Shown: in pieces, positions 6,897-15,762 of the stretch
Position numbering within the stretch: the stretch's first letter is position 1
Layout: each line of letters starts with the position of its first letter
Origin: an uncultured Eubacteriales bacterium
GTDB taxonomy: Bacteria; Bacillota; Clostridia; Oscillospirales; UBA644
DNA length: 64,000 nucleotides
Direction of reading: 5' to 3'
NCBI GenBank assembly: GCA_900547165.1
Contig: URFZ01000009.1
Coordinates: forward strand, 1 to 64,000
Notes under the pieces: generated by a model
Told to the model about the DNA's origin: nothing
The model's database searches: none
What the model saw: the letters and a program-made list of their open reading frames with translations, nothing else
Made by a program: the position numbers and the translations under genes

Positions 6897-8174
6897 ATGG
6901 ACGAAAAGTTGATTGTTACAAAATTCCTCAGGGATGAGGAACAGATAAAACAGGACTGGTTATGTCTTCTCATGAAGGATGAAAAAGCGCCTTTGGATGT
7001 GTCGTACAGAGCCAGATTGATTAAAATAGTTAAGGAATATTATCCGATAGCTGTTTTTTCGGTGACTTGCGAAGCGGAATGGCAAGCAACGAGTTATTGG
7101 GAACATGTAGAAGAATATCAGGTTGCGCGTGAGGAAACAGTATACATCGATTATCAAGGCAAAGAACATAAAAGTTCCGGAAGAGATGTTGAAGTTAGAA
7201 ATGGGCGTACTATTGATCATTACCGCAAACCTATGACAAGAACGGTATATGATACGAAAAGAAGAACCGTTATTGACAATGTTCAGCAAACATACGGGGT
7301 TGTTGACCCAATATGTTTTTCTGAGAGAATTTGGACGGGAAAGGGGCAATCATTAATCAATTGGATTGACCGCTTTGACGATTCCCAATTAATGAAGGTC
7401 AAGCAGGACTACTTCAACGATTTTCAGCTTATACACGAAAAAATATCCGCAGATTCTGCCAAAGCGCAAGCAGAAAATATGGGACAAAACGACATAAGTG
7501 TTGTTGCTTCTCGCGATGTTCCCGGCAACAGATATGAAAACCTGTCCGTAAGAAGCAATATTCTTGATGTGTCCCGAAAAACCTACTTTTTAGGGGTTTA
7601 TCATATTTTTTACGAATATGAGGGCAAGGAGTATGATTGTTTGATGAGTGGAGGAAACTCAATAGACGATGCTGTTCTGGGAGAGCATCCGGTTGACAAT
7701 TCCATTAAAGAACGACTGGAAAAAATTCAGTCTGAAATTAAAGAAAATCGTAAAAAAAAGAACTGGTTTTTGTTTGGTATGATTGCTATTTCAATATTGA
7801 TTTTTTTCTTTGCTCTTTTAGCAATGTCTTTATCAATAGTTGGAGAAGGGGTAGGCGTTAGTTTATTTTTCTTATTGATCTTGGGAGGTGGACTTGCTTT
7901 TTGCATATATGAATTTATTCTGGCAATACGTCGAAGAAACAAAGCAACAGCTGAGATGGAGACACTTAATGCGGACAATGCGAATCTCAAGCAAAAGATT
8001 TATGATCTTATTCAGAACGATTCAATTTCAGAAGAAGAAAAGAAAAAGACAATTGCTCAATGGCTTAAGGATAATGAAAGAAATTTGGAAACAATTGATT
8101 TTGAAAAAGCAAATACTCAAGATGATATATTAAAACAACAGGTGGATAAGATCAAAGGGATATTTAAAAAGTAA
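6897..8174 (+). CDS. Membrane protein with large soluble N-terminal domain
   Basis: A 425-residue protein, last of the operon. Residues 1-280 are soluble and include tryptophan/tyrosine-rich beta-type motifs (SYWEHVEEYQVAREETVYID, GKEHKSSG, RTVIDNVQQTYG). Two hydrophobic segments follow (about 282-308 and 312-338). The C-terminal 85 residues are charged and coiled-coil-like. The W-EH...TVYID..GKEH pattern reminds me of bacterial zinc-ribbon-associated membrane proteins, but I cannot name a family. RBS AAAGGAGAG precedes the ATG, 16 bp after the previous stop. No enzyme motif is visible. Confidence 0.82.
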   Translation: MDEKLIVTKFLRDEEQIKQDWLCLLMKDEKAPLDVSYRARLIKIVKEYYPIAVFSVTCEAEWQATSYWEHVEEYQVAREETVYIDYQGKEHKSSGRDVEVRNGRTIDHYRKPMTRTVYDTKRRTVIDNVQQTYGVVDPICFSERIWTGKGQSLINWIDRFDDSQLMKVKQDYFNDFQLIHEKISADSAKAQAENMGQNDISVVASRDVPGNRYENLSVRSNILDVSRKTYFLGVYHIFYEYEGKEYDCLMSGGNSIDDAVLGEHPVDNSIKERLEKIQSEIKENRKKKNWFLFGMIAISILIFFFALLAMSLSIVGEGVGVSLFFLLILGGGLAFCIYEFILAIRRRNKATAEMETLNADNANLKQKIYDLIQNDSISEEEKKKTIAQWLKDNERNLETIDFEKANTQDDILKQQVDKIKGIFKK

Positions 8175-8303
8175 AAAGGATATGTATTTATAAAATCTAT
8201 TTCGAAGAGAAGCGTTGATATTCCCAAGATTGGGTAAGACAATAACGATATCAATTTCATAAAACCAAAGATTTCTTATCGTAAATAATTGAATTATCCG
8301 AAA

Positions 8304-8339
8304 AACAGCCGTAGTTTGAAAGGATTACGGCTGTTTTCT
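8304..8339 (+). terminator. Terminator of the zinc-ribbon operon
   Basis: Perfect 10-bp stem (8304-8313 with 8326-8335), then a short T run. It closes the operon that begins at 3344. The rest of 8175-8397 shows nothing else. Confidence 0.75.
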
Positions 8340-8397
8340 ATAAACGATATGCAAAGAAGAAAAAGGCAACAGAACAATGATATAAGGAGAATACAAG

Positions 8398-9117
8398 ATG
8401 AAATTTTATGATATTAACGGAACAGAGATTTGTAAGGAACAGTTTGTTAAGATTTACGGTGACAGTTACTTCATTGGCAACAAAAGAATTGTCAATGGGG
8501 TTGGACAAAACAGCAGATATGCGGAAGAGGAAATTGAAAAAGTTTTAAAATATGGCATTAAAACTCCTATTGATGTAGTGCATATTTTGGCATGGAAAAC
8601 AGGAAAAATCAAGCATTATGAAAGTGAAAAGAAAAGGGAGTTTGTTTACGCGAAAGATTGGAGCAATGCAGAGACTTCCGGCAAGGTGTTCCGTCCAAGA
8701 ATTGGTGAATGTGATATAAATAAAATATCGAGTTATATTTCAAAAAATATCGAGTCTTTGGAAAAGGAAGTATCAGAAGCCCCGCAAAATGTTCTTTGTA
8801 AGTTGCGTGAACAGAGTGTCAAAGGTATCGGAACGGTGTATCTTATTACCTTGATGTATTTTATATCAAGGGGCTCTTATCCTATTTATGATAGATTCGC
8901 AAAAAAAGCTATTGACGCTATCGTAAATGAAGTGAAGCCGGGCGGTGTCATTAAAGAAAGGCAACTGCCTGATAAAACAAGTGAAAAATTCTGTAAAATT
9001 ATGAAAAATGAAATGAAGGAATATATGTGTAATTTGGAAGCTGTGTTTGGCTCGGATTACAAAGATCGGGATGTAGACAGGGCTTTGTGGGTTTATGGTC
9101 ACATGTTTAAAAAATAA
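8398..9117 (+). CDS. Protein of unknown function with HhH-glycosylase-like core
   Basis: A 239-residue soluble, basic protein. Its middle reads VKGIGTVYLITLMYF followed about 10 residues later by YPIYDRFAKKAI. This resembles the helix-hairpin-helix of DNA glycosylases (GxGxxxA type) and the following segment where the catalytic aspartate sits (here D of IYDRF). The match is only a pattern reading: the hairpin is imperfect and the lysine of bifunctional glycosylases is not evident. ATG with AAGGAGA upstream. It follows the operon terminator, and no separate promoter was identified. AT-rich like the island. Confidence 0.7.
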   Translation: MKFYDINGTEICKEQFVKIYGDSYFIGNKRIVNGVGQNSRYAEEEIEKVLKYGIKTPIDVVHILAWKTGKIKHYESEKKREFVYAKDWSNAETSGKVFRPRIGECDINKISSYISKNIESLEKEVSEAPQNVLCKLREQSVKGIGTVYLITLMYFISRGSYPIYDRFAKKAIDAIVNEVKPGGVIKERQLPDKTSEKFCKIMKNEMKEYMCNLEAVFGSDYKDRDVDRALWVYGHMFKK

Positions 9118-9183
9118 CATATTTTCCCGACAAGCATCAAAACCTACTGATTCGGTAACGACAGTTTATGTTGAGGTGAAATT

Positions 9184-9636
9184 ATGAAAGTCAGCATTTA
9201 TTCGAGAGAAGCGGTTGAGGAATTACTGAAAAATGATTTTCCGAAAGATACAGCTGTAATCAGTTTTTATGACCCGCCGAACATACGGACAGGCGAGATT
9301 TCAACGCCCGTTGATTACAAAGGAAAGCCCGAACGGATTTTTACCGCGACGGTTCTCGACATTGATATCGACATTCTTGCGGATTACGGATTGACATTTG
9401 ATACATACTTCCCGGAGGTCAACAGCCTTGCGGAATTTATCTGTCAGGCACACGATGACGGTTTGGATATCATCTGCCAATGCGAGTACGGGCAGTCTCG
9501 GAGCGCTGCCTGTGCCGCCGCAATTTTGGAACATTACTGTAATGACGGTATTTCGATATTTGCCGATTACCGATATTATCCGAATCAGATGGTATTCAAC
9601 AAAATAAAAAAAGCCCTTGATATGATAAGGGCATAA
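9184..9636 (+). CDS. Small protein tyrosine phosphatase-like protein
   Basis: A 150-residue protein with the CX5R phosphatase P-loop, CEYGQSRS (C100, R106), followed by a helix (AACAAAILEHY) as in cysteine-based and dual-specificity phosphatases. The general-acid aspartate could be among the aspartates at about 60-70 (DIDIDILADYG), but this loop is atypical. RBS TGAGGTG precedes the ATG. It sits at the right end of the AT-rich island and is separated from the converging rlu gene by a hairpin. Substrate unknown; it could act on phosphoprotein or another phosphoester. Confidence 0.75.
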   Translation: MKVSIYSREAVEELLKNDFPKDTAVISFYDPPNIRTGEISTPVDYKGKPERIFTATVLDIDIDILADYGLTFDTYFPEVNSLAEFICQAHDDGLDIICQCEYGQSRSAACAAAILEHYCNDGISIFADYRYYPNQMVFNKIKKALDMIRA

Positions 9637-9661
9637 TAAAAAAAGAAGTATGAAAAAAGAA

Positions 9662-9702
9662 AAACAAGATGCTTGGTATTCGAGAGAATTTTCTTGTTTA
9701 TT
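9662..9702 (-). terminator. Hairpin between converging genes
   Basis: AAACAAGA (9662-9669) pairs with TCTTGTTT (9692-9699), with an inner ATTC/GAAT stem. On the minus strand it is followed by a T-rich stretch, which fits a terminator for the pseudouridine synthase gene; it may work both ways. Confidence 0.5.
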
Positions 9703-9703
9703 A

Positions 9704-10576
9704 TTAAACTTTAAGATTTAACCCATATTTCCTGCAAAGTTTAGCGAACTCCTGCGGCGGGGGAGCGGTGACGGTTATGCGCTCGTTTGTTCTCGGGTGG
9801 ATAAACGAGAGTTGACGGGCGTGCAGGACGTGTCCTTTGCAGTCGTCGGCGTCCGCGCCGTAAATGCCGTCGCCGTGTATCGGGCAGCCGACATGTGAAA
9901 AATGGACGCGCAGTTGGTGCGTTCTGCCCGTTCGCGGGTGCGCTTCGACAAGCGCGTGCCCGTCGCCTATGGCAAGCACGGAATAGTCCGTTATCGCTTC
10001 TTTGCCGTTTTCCGAAACTTCGCGTTCTATGGTACTGCCCGCTTTGCGCGCTATGGGCGCGTTTATTGTCCCCGTCTTTTCGGTCGGAATGCCGTCAAGA
10101 ATGGCGATATATGTTTTTTTAATGCTTCCGCATGATATTTCGCTTGCCAAAAGGTTTGAAACATAGCGGTTTTTTGCAATAAGAACTATACCGCTCGTGT
10201 TTGCGTCAAGTCGGCTGATGGGTCTGAAAACAAGCGACGGATATTTATATACAAAAGCGTTTGCAAGTGTTTTTGTATGCTGTCCGTGCGGGTGCGTCGC
10301 AAGTCCTTTCGGCTTGTTGACGCAGAGAATATCGTCGTCCTCGTAAAGAATATCGAGCGGAATATCCGCAGGCTCGACGGGTGTCGGGCTGGCATCTTCC
10401 GTTTTTAGTTCGAGAATGTCGCCTTTTTTGAGAAGTCTTCCGACGGTCGAAGGTTCTTCGTTGACGGTTATGCCGTTTTCGGCCTTTTTAAGCGTGCGTA
10501 TCTGCGAGGTAGAAAAGCCGTTGTCGAGAAGATATTCTTTAATTATTTTGCCGTCTTCCGTGACCGTGATTTTCAC
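9704..10576 (-). CDS. RluA-family 23S rRNA/tRNA pseudouridine synthase
   Basis: A 290-residue protein converting uridine to pseudouridine in structured RNA. An N-terminal S4 RNA-binding domain (about 12-60, with ENGITVNEEP) precedes the RluA catalytic domain. The catalytic aspartate is in SRLDANTSGIVLIAKN; the usual HRLDxxTSG is SRLDANTSG here. Downstream motifs GRTHQLRVH and DGIYG are typical. GTG start with AAAGGAGG 7 bases before. The exact target (RluD-type or another RluA paralogue) cannot be told from sequence alone. GC is higher than in the island to the left. Confidence 0.9.
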   Translation of the reverse strand: MKITVTEDGKIIKEYLLDNGFSTSQIRTLKKAENGITVNEEPSTVGRLLKKGDILELKTEDASPTPVEPADIPLDILYEDDDILCVNKPKGLATHPHGQHTKTLANAFVYKYPSLVFRPISRLDANTSGIVLIAKNRYVSNLLASEISCGSIKKTYIAILDGIPTEKTGTINAPIARKAGSTIEREVSENGKEAITDYSVLAIGDGHALVEAHPRTGRTHQLRVHFSHVGCPIHGDGIYGADADDCKGHVLHARQLSFIHPRTNERITVTAPPPQEFAKLCRKYGLNLKV

Positions 10577-10608
10577 AACGTAAACCTCCTTTCGGATATG
10601 TTAAATGT

Positions 10609-10644
10609 GGGGCTGTAAAGAAACACAAGTTTTTTTACAGCCCC
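10609..10644. terminator. Terminator-like hairpin after serA
   Basis: 11-bp perfect stem (10609-10619 with 10634-10644). It separates serA from the pseudouridine synthase gene on the same strand; the trailing T run is weak, so termination may be partial. Confidence 0.5.
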
Positions 10645-10659
10645 TGAAATTTTTATGTT

Positions 10660-11820
10660 TTACAGCACGGTAACTCTGATAACTCCGTCAATGGCTTCAA
10701 GTTCTTTGCCGATGGCGCCGTTTGTGTTTTCGGTCATATCGACTATTGTATATGCGTAATCACCCTTGAATTTGCTTGTCAGGTGGTCGATGTTGCGGTC
10801 GCCGTTGCTGAGAACAGCCGTGCATTGATTGAGTATCGTCGGAATGTTTTTATGTATGATGCAATAGCGTGTGCCCGTGCTTCTTTCCGAACTTACGCTC
10901 GGGAAGTTGACGCTGTTTTTGATATTGCCGTTAAGCAGGAAATCCTTAATTTCGGACGCCGCCATAATTGCGCAGTTGTCTTCCGATTCGGGCGTGGACG
11001 CACCGAGGTGGGGAATAGCTATCGCGTTTTTCATTTCAAGCGTTTTGTCGTTCGGGAAGTCCGTGACATAGCACGCAACTTTGCCGCTTTCGAGGGCTTG
11101 CGCAAGCGCTTCGTCGTTGACAAGTCCGCCTCTTGCGAGGTTGACGATTCTTACGCCGTCTTTGCATTTTGCAAGCGTTTCGGCGTTTATCATTTCTTTC
11201 GTCTGCGGGTTGAGCGGAAGATGAAGAGTGATATAATCCGCTTTTTCGAATATTTCGTTTTCGTCGTCAACTTTTTTTGCAAACGGCATTTTTGTCATAA
11301 ACGTTTCTATGGACATAAACGGGTCGTATCCGATAACGTTCATGCCGAGGTAGAACGCCGCTTCCGCCGCCTGTGCGCCTATTGCGCCGAGACCTATTAC
11401 GCCGAGCGTTTTGCCCTTTATCTCGGGACCTACGAATTGGCTCTTTCCCTTTTCGACGAGTTTTGCGACGTCCGCTTCGCCTTTAAGGGTTTTTGCCCAC
11501 TCTATGCCGCCGATGATGTTTCTGGACGAAAGGAGCAGAGAAGTGATGACAAGTTCTTTTACCGCATTGGCGTTTGCGCCGGGGGTGTTGAAAACAACGA
11601 TGCCCTGTTCCGCGCATTTGTCAAGCGGAATGTTGTTCGTGCCCGCACCCGCTCTGGCAATGGCTTTGAGTTCGGGGTTCAGCGGGTATTCGTGCATATC
11701 CGCGCTGCGGACAAGTATACCGTCGGGCGCGTCGATATCGTCTGCGCAGGTGAATTTGTCCGCATCGAGAATATCCGTGCCTACCGCCGCTATCTTGTTG
11801 AGTTTCTTTATCTTGAACAT
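10660..11820 (-). CDS. serA: D-3-phosphoglycerate dehydrogenase
   Basis: Catalyses the first step of serine synthesis, oxidising 3-phosphoglycerate with NAD. At 386 residues it is the short type: substrate/NAD-binding D-isomer dehydrogenase domains plus a C-terminal ACT domain (about 315-386) that usually senses serine. Visible motifs are the NAD loop GLGAIG, the arginine in NLARGGLVND, the acid/base pair ending in PHLGAST, and the ACT start TRYCIIHKNIP. It is 20 bp downstream of serC, in one operon with it. No SerB was seen nearby. Confidence 0.96.
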   Translation of the reverse strand: MFKIKKLNKIAAVGTDILDADKFTCADDIDAPDGILVRSADMHEYPLNPELKAIARAGAGTNNIPLDKCAEQGIVVFNTPGANANAVKELVITSLLLSSRNIIGGIEWAKTLKGEADVAKLVEKGKSQFVGPEIKGKTLGVIGLGAIGAQAAEAAFYLGMNVIGYDPFMSIETFMTKMPFAKKVDDENEIFEKADYITLHLPLNPQTKEMINAETLAKCKDGVRIVNLARGGLVNDEALAQALESGKVACYVTDFPNDKTLEMKNAIAIPHLGASTPESEDNCAIMAASEIKDFLLNGNIKNSVNFPSVSSERSTGTRYCIIHKNIPTILNQCTAVLSNGDRNIDHLTSKFKGDYAYTIVDMTENTNGAIGKELEAIDGVIRVTVL

Positions 11821-11840
11821 AGTATTTGCTCCTTTAACGT

Positions 11841-12923
11841 TTACGCGTTTTCCGCTTCGAATTTCTTCATGAATTCCACAAGTGCTTCAACACCCTCGAC
11901 AGGCATTGCGTTGTATATGGACGCTCTCATACCGCCGACGGTTCTGTGACCTTTGAGGTTGACAAAGCCCGCCGCCGCGGCTTCTTTGACAAACTTCGCG
12001 TCAAGCTCGGCGTCACCTGTAACGAACGGAATGTTCATCATCGAACGGCTGTTGCCCTGTACCGTGGGTTTGAAAAGTTTTGAAGAGTCGAGATACGAAT
12101 AAAGGATATCCGCTTTTTTGCGGTTTATCTTTGCCATATTCTCAAGTCCGCCGATATCGTTTTTGAGCCACTCGAACATCAGTTTGCACATATAGATGCC
12201 GTAGCACGGCGGTGTGTTGTAAAGCGAGTTGTTCTTTGCGTGAATGTCGTAACGGAGCATCGTCGGAGTGAATTCCATCGGCTCGGAGATAAGGTCTTCT
12301 CTGATTATGACTATCGTCACGCCTGCGGGACCGAGGTTCTTCTGTGCGCCCGCAAAGATAAGCCCGTATTTAGAAACGTCTATCGGCTCGGAACAAATAC
12401 AGGACGAGAGGTCTGCAACAAGAGGAACGTTGCCTGTTTCGGGCAGTTTTGAGTAATGCGTTCCGTATATTGTGTTGTTCTGGCAGATGTAGAAGTAGTC
12501 CGCGTCCGTGTCAAACGTTGCGGGATCGAGTTCGGGAATATAACTGAAAGTTTTATCCGCAGACGATGCGACAACGTGTACCTGACCGTATTTTTCCGCT
12601 TCCTGCGCCGCTTTTTTAGCCCATTGACCGGTCACGCATATATCTATTTTCTTTTTCTTCATCAGGTTGAGCGGGATCATGGCAAACTGCGTCGAACCGC
12701 CGCCTTGCAGGAAAAGCACTTTGTAGTTGTCGGGAATATTAAGAAGTTCGCGAAGCGTCGCTTCCGCACCGTTGATTATCTCTTCAAAAGCCTTTGATCT
12801 GTGGCTCATTTCCATAACGGACATACCGCTTCCGTTGCAGTTCAGCATTTCGTCTGCCGCTCTTTTAAGTACCGCTTCGGGCATCATCGACGGCCCTGCG
12901 GAAAAATTATAAACTCTTTCCAT
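11841..12923 (-). CDS. serC: Phosphoserine aminotransferase
   Basis: PLP enzyme that transaminates 3-phosphohydroxypyruvate to phosphoserine, the second step of serine synthesis. The 360-residue protein starts FSAGPSMMPE, typical of SerC, and has the PLP-lysine segment FAGAQKNLGPAGVT (about 190-203). The C-terminal GHRTVGGMRASIYNA substrate-binding motif is intact. It is first in the serC-serA operon and is driven by a consensus promoter 40-70 bp upstream. The gene diverges from the WYL regulator at 13137, which could be a local regulator, although nothing in the sequence proves it. Confidence 0.96.
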   Translation of the reverse strand: MERVYNFSAGPSMMPEAVLKRAADEMLNCNGSGMSVMEMSHRSKAFEEIINGAEATLRELLNIPDNYKVLFLQGGGSTQFAMIPLNLMKKKKIDICVTGQWAKKAAQEAEKYGQVHVVASSADKTFSYIPELDPATFDTDADYFYICQNNTIYGTHYSKLPETGNVPLVADLSSCICSEPIDVSKYGLIFAGAQKNLGPAGVTIVIIREDLISEPMEFTPTMLRYDIHAKNNSLYNTPPCYGIYMCKLMFEWLKNDIGGLENMAKINRKKADILYSYLDSSKLFKPTVQGNSRSMMNIPFVTGDAELDAKFVKEAAAAGFVNLKGHRTVGGMRASIYNAMPVEGVEALVEFMKKFEAENA

Positions 12924-12964
12924 TTACAATAACTCCTTGCATTGAATATTTATACTATAAATAT

Positions 12965-12993
12965 ATTATACGCCGTCCGAAAATTCTTGTCAA
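12965..12993 (-). promoter_or_regulatory. serC-serA promoter
   Basis: Minus strand: TTGACA (12993-12988), 17-bp spacer, TATAAT (12970-12965); perfect on both boxes. Confidence 0.88.
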
Positions 12994-13044
12994 TTAAGAT
13001 GTGTGACAAAAGTATGTTGTAAATATTTTATTTTCGGCAAAGTA

Positions 13045-13073
13045 TTTACAAATGTGACAAAATATTGTATAAT
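13045..13073 (+). promoter_or_regulatory. Promoter of the WYL regulator gene
   Basis: TTTACA (13045-13050), 17-bp spacer, TATAAT (13068-13073). Divergent from the serC promoter with about 50 bp between the two -35 boxes. TGTGACAAA occurs nearby twice (from 13002 and 13054), a possible operator. Confidence 0.78.
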
Positions 13074-13136
13074 AAATCTGCATAGACATTTATCGAAAAA
13101 ATATATGATAAAACAGCCGTAAGTGGGGTGTCTTCC

Positions 13137-14147
13137 GTGGCAAAAAGCGCGCTTCAAAAACTGAAAATAATGTATCTTGCACGTTTGTTTTTGGAAGAAA
13201 GCGACGAAGAACACCCGCTGACAATGGAAAAAATTCTTGCGTCACTTTCCGAGCAGGGAATAAAGGCTGAACGCAAGAGTGTTTATGATGACATAGAACA
13301 ATTGCGTCTTTTCGGTATGGATATTGTCAGCGTCAAGGGCGGCGGTGTGAGTTACGGATATTATATCGGCGCAAGAGATTTTGAACTTGCCGAATTGAAA
13401 CTGCTTGCCGATGCGGTCGCTTCCGCAAAGTTCATAACGCAGAAAAAGTCCGACGTTCTTATTTCAAAACTCGGAACGCTGACATCGCGTTCTCTTTCGG
13501 GACAGATAAGGCGACAAATATTTTTCAACGACCGCGCAAAGACGGGCAATGAGAGCATTTATTACAATGTAGACGCTCTTCATAACGCGATAGCCGCAGA
13601 TAAACAGGTAAATTTCCGTTATTTTAATTACGGAGCGTCAAAAACTCCGCAGGGCGTTCCCGTTCGCGTTTATCGCGGCGATATGAGAACTGTCAGTCCT
13701 TACGCGCTTGCGTGGGACGATGAAAATTATTACTGCCTTGCCTACGATGAAAAACACCCCGGAAAGGTGTCTCACTTCCGCGTGGACAAAATGGAAAACG
13801 TCACGATTTCCTACTCTCCGAGACTGCCTCTGCCGAACGGTATAGATATAAAGGAATACGGAACACGCGTTTTCGGAATGTATGCCTGTGAGCGGATATA
13901 TGTTCGCCTCAAAGCATCCAATGACCTTGTCGGTGTCATTTACGACAAATTCGGAACGGATGTCGGGATAACCGATAACGGGGACGGCACGTTTACCACA
14001 CGGTTCGAAACTTATGTCGGACCGCCGCTTATCGGATGGCTTATGCAATTCGGTTCCCGTATCGAGGTTTTGGCTCCCGAAAGTTTGAGAGAAGAAATTG
14101 AAATGCAGGCGAGGCGTATCGCCGAAGTATATGCAAAAGGGGATTGA
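13137..14147 (+). CDS. HTH-WYL domain transcriptional regulator
   Basis: A 336-residue regulator. An N-terminal winged helix-turn-helix (about 5-65, LTMEKILASLSEQGIKAERKSVYDDI in two parts) precedes a WYL domain (about 140-215, with SPYALAWDDENYYCLAY in place of the WYL triad) and a C-terminal WCX-type extension. WYL domains often bind nucleic acid or small ligands and control stress or defence genes. I prefer the GTG at 13137 because GTGGGGTG lies just before it; a GTG at 13128 would add three residues. The stop overlaps the leader of the next gene by a few bases, so the two form an operon. Confidence 0.87.
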   Translation: MAKSALQKLKIMYLARLFLEESDEEHPLTMEKILASLSEQGIKAERKSVYDDIEQLRLFGMDIVSVKGGGVSYGYYIGARDFELAELKLLADAVASAKFITQKKSDVLISKLGTLTSRSLSGQIRRQIFFNDRAKTGNESIYYNVDALHNAIAADKQVNFRYFNYGASKTPQGVPVRVYRGDMRTVSPYALAWDDENYYCLAYDEKHPGKVSHFRVDKMENVTISYSPRLPLPNGIDIKEYGTRVFGMYACERIYVRLKASNDLVGVIYDKFGTDVGITDNGDGTFTTRFETYVGPPLIGWLMQFGSRIEVLAPESLREEIEMQARRIAEVYAKGD

Positions 14148-14149
14148 AA

Positions 14150-15706
14150 ATGCAATCGTTCAAGCAACTGAAAAAAGGCGCAAAACAGACAATAAGATTC
14201 AACTATTGGCGGCTTGTTGTCGTTTGTCTGTTTGTCGCCGTTGTCGCCGGACTTTATTCGTCGATGTTTTCCATCGGCTCGCTGACCAGCTCGTCCGAGA
14301 CCGAAAAACAGGATGCCGCGGTAGATAAGGTAAGAGATGAGATAATCAGAAAGCTTGACGGCATTATTGACGGGATTGATTCGATAAAAGGCATCAGCCC
14401 CGTCGTAAAGCAAGGAGTGCAGGTCGTTGTTGAGCATACGTTTGACTCCGACAGCGCAATACTCAACATCGCCCGAAGCGCGATAATGTTCGCTTCCTCA
14501 AACACGGTGATAGTCGGCATAGGGCTTCTTATCGGGTTTGTTGTCAAAATCGCGTACGACATATTTATTTCGGCAAGTCTCCGCGTCGGCGAAAAACGGT
14601 ATTTTTTGGAAGCGCGCCGATATAAAACAAGAATAATCAAAACATTTTTCGTGTTCCGTCAACACAGCGTGCCCCGTGTCGTATGGGTCATGCTAAAAAA
14701 AGAGATATTCTCATTCCTTTGGTGGCTGACAATCGTAGGCGGTATTATAAAACATTACGAATATTCGATGATACCGTACATACTTGCGGAAAATCCGTCC
14801 GTCACGGCAAAAGAGGCGTTTGCGCTTTCAAAACAGATGATGAAAGGGCAGAAATGGCGCGCGTTTACGCTTGATTTGTCTTTCGTAGGGTGGCGTATTC
14901 TCGGTCTGCTCACCGTCGGACTGCTCAATATTTTTTATGTCAATGCATATTATACCGGCACAAAGACAGAGTATTATATGGATCTGCGCGCGGACGCCGT
15001 TCTGAACGGCAAGCCGAAAAACGAACTGTTTATCGACCGTGCTTTGAATGTGCCTGTGCCCGTGGAAAGTCCGTATCCTGCGGACGCATATCCGCTTGCC
15101 CCCGGCACAAAAACAAAAGTTGTTCACCGTTCGTTGCACCCCGAACGCCGTTACACCTTTGACAAAATGCTTTTGCTATTCTTCTCTGCCGCATTTGTCG
15201 GTTGGATATGGGAAATATGTCTGACGTTTGCCGAAAAGGGTATTATCGTAAATCGCGGCACAATGTACGGTCCGTGGCTTCCGATTTACGGCACGGGCGC
15301 CATGGCGGCGATAATCTTCCTGCGACGATGGCTCAAAAAGCCTATTCTGACATTCTTTATTATCTGCGGCGTCTGCTCGGTTGTCGAATACGCAACAAGT
15401 TTCTTCCTTGAAAAAATGTACCACGAAAAGTGGTGGGATTACAGCGATATGTTCCTTAATCTGAACGGAAGAATATGCTTTATAGGAATACTCCTGTTTG
15501 GCATAATGGGAAGCCTATTTGTATATTTCATTGCCCCCGCGCTTGACAATCTGTTCTCAAAGATACCGAAACCCGTAAGATACGTCGTATGCACGGTCCT
15601 CGTGGTTTGTTTTCTCACCGATATGGCGTTTTCGTTCCTCACCCCCAATTCGGGCGAGGGAATCAACCAATATTCTACGGTGATACCGTTCCTGCAACTG
15701 TTATAG
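14150..15706 (+). CDS. Polytopic membrane protein: DUF975-like plus CmpB-type putative ABC permease
   Basis: A 518-residue membrane protein with two parts. The N-terminal half (about 1-250, opening FKQLKKGAKQTIRFNYW) resembles DUF975 membrane proteins. The C-terminal half (about 330-515) matches the 'putative ABC-transporter type IV' CmpB family, with FFSAAFVGWIWEI, RGTMYGPWLPIYG and EYATSFFLEKMY. About nine helices are predicted by eye. It follows the WYL regulator directly (ATG at 14150 right after that stop at 14147, RBS AAGGGG). The substrate is unknown and no ATPase gene is adjacent. The fusion of the two families is worth noting. Confidence 0.82.
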   Translation: MQSFKQLKKGAKQTIRFNYWRLVVVCLFVAVVAGLYSSMFSIGSLTSSSETEKQDAAVDKVRDEIIRKLDGIIDGIDSIKGISPVVKQGVQVVVEHTFDSDSAILNIARSAIMFASSNTVIVGIGLLIGFVVKIAYDIFISASLRVGEKRYFLEARRYKTRIIKTFFVFRQHSVPRVVWVMLKKEIFSFLWWLTIVGGIIKHYEYSMIPYILAENPSVTAKEAFALSKQMMKGQKWRAFTLDLSFVGWRILGLLTVGLLNIFYVNAYYTGTKTEYYMDLRADAVLNGKPKNELFIDRALNVPVPVESPYPADAYPLAPGTKTKVVHRSLHPERRYTFDKMLLLFFSAAFVGWIWEICLTFAEKGIIVNRGTMYGPWLPIYGTGAMAAIIFLRRWLKKPILTFFIICGVCSVVEYATSFFLEKMYHEKWWDYSDMFLNLNGRICFIGILLFGIMGSLFVYFIAPALDNLFSKIPKPVRYVVCTVLVVCFLTDMAFSFLTPNSGEGINQYSTVIPFLQLL

Positions 15707-15712
15707 TGTAAA

Positions 15713-15745
15713 AAAATGCCCTCCCGAAAAACGGGAGAGCATTTT
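15713..15745. terminator. Bidirectional terminator between converging genes
   Basis: Stem CTCCCG/CGGGAG with AAAATGC/GCATTTT flanks around a 5-base loop; A run on one side and T run on the other. Confidence 0.8.
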
Positions 15746-15762
15746 ACTTTGCGGAAAATTTT

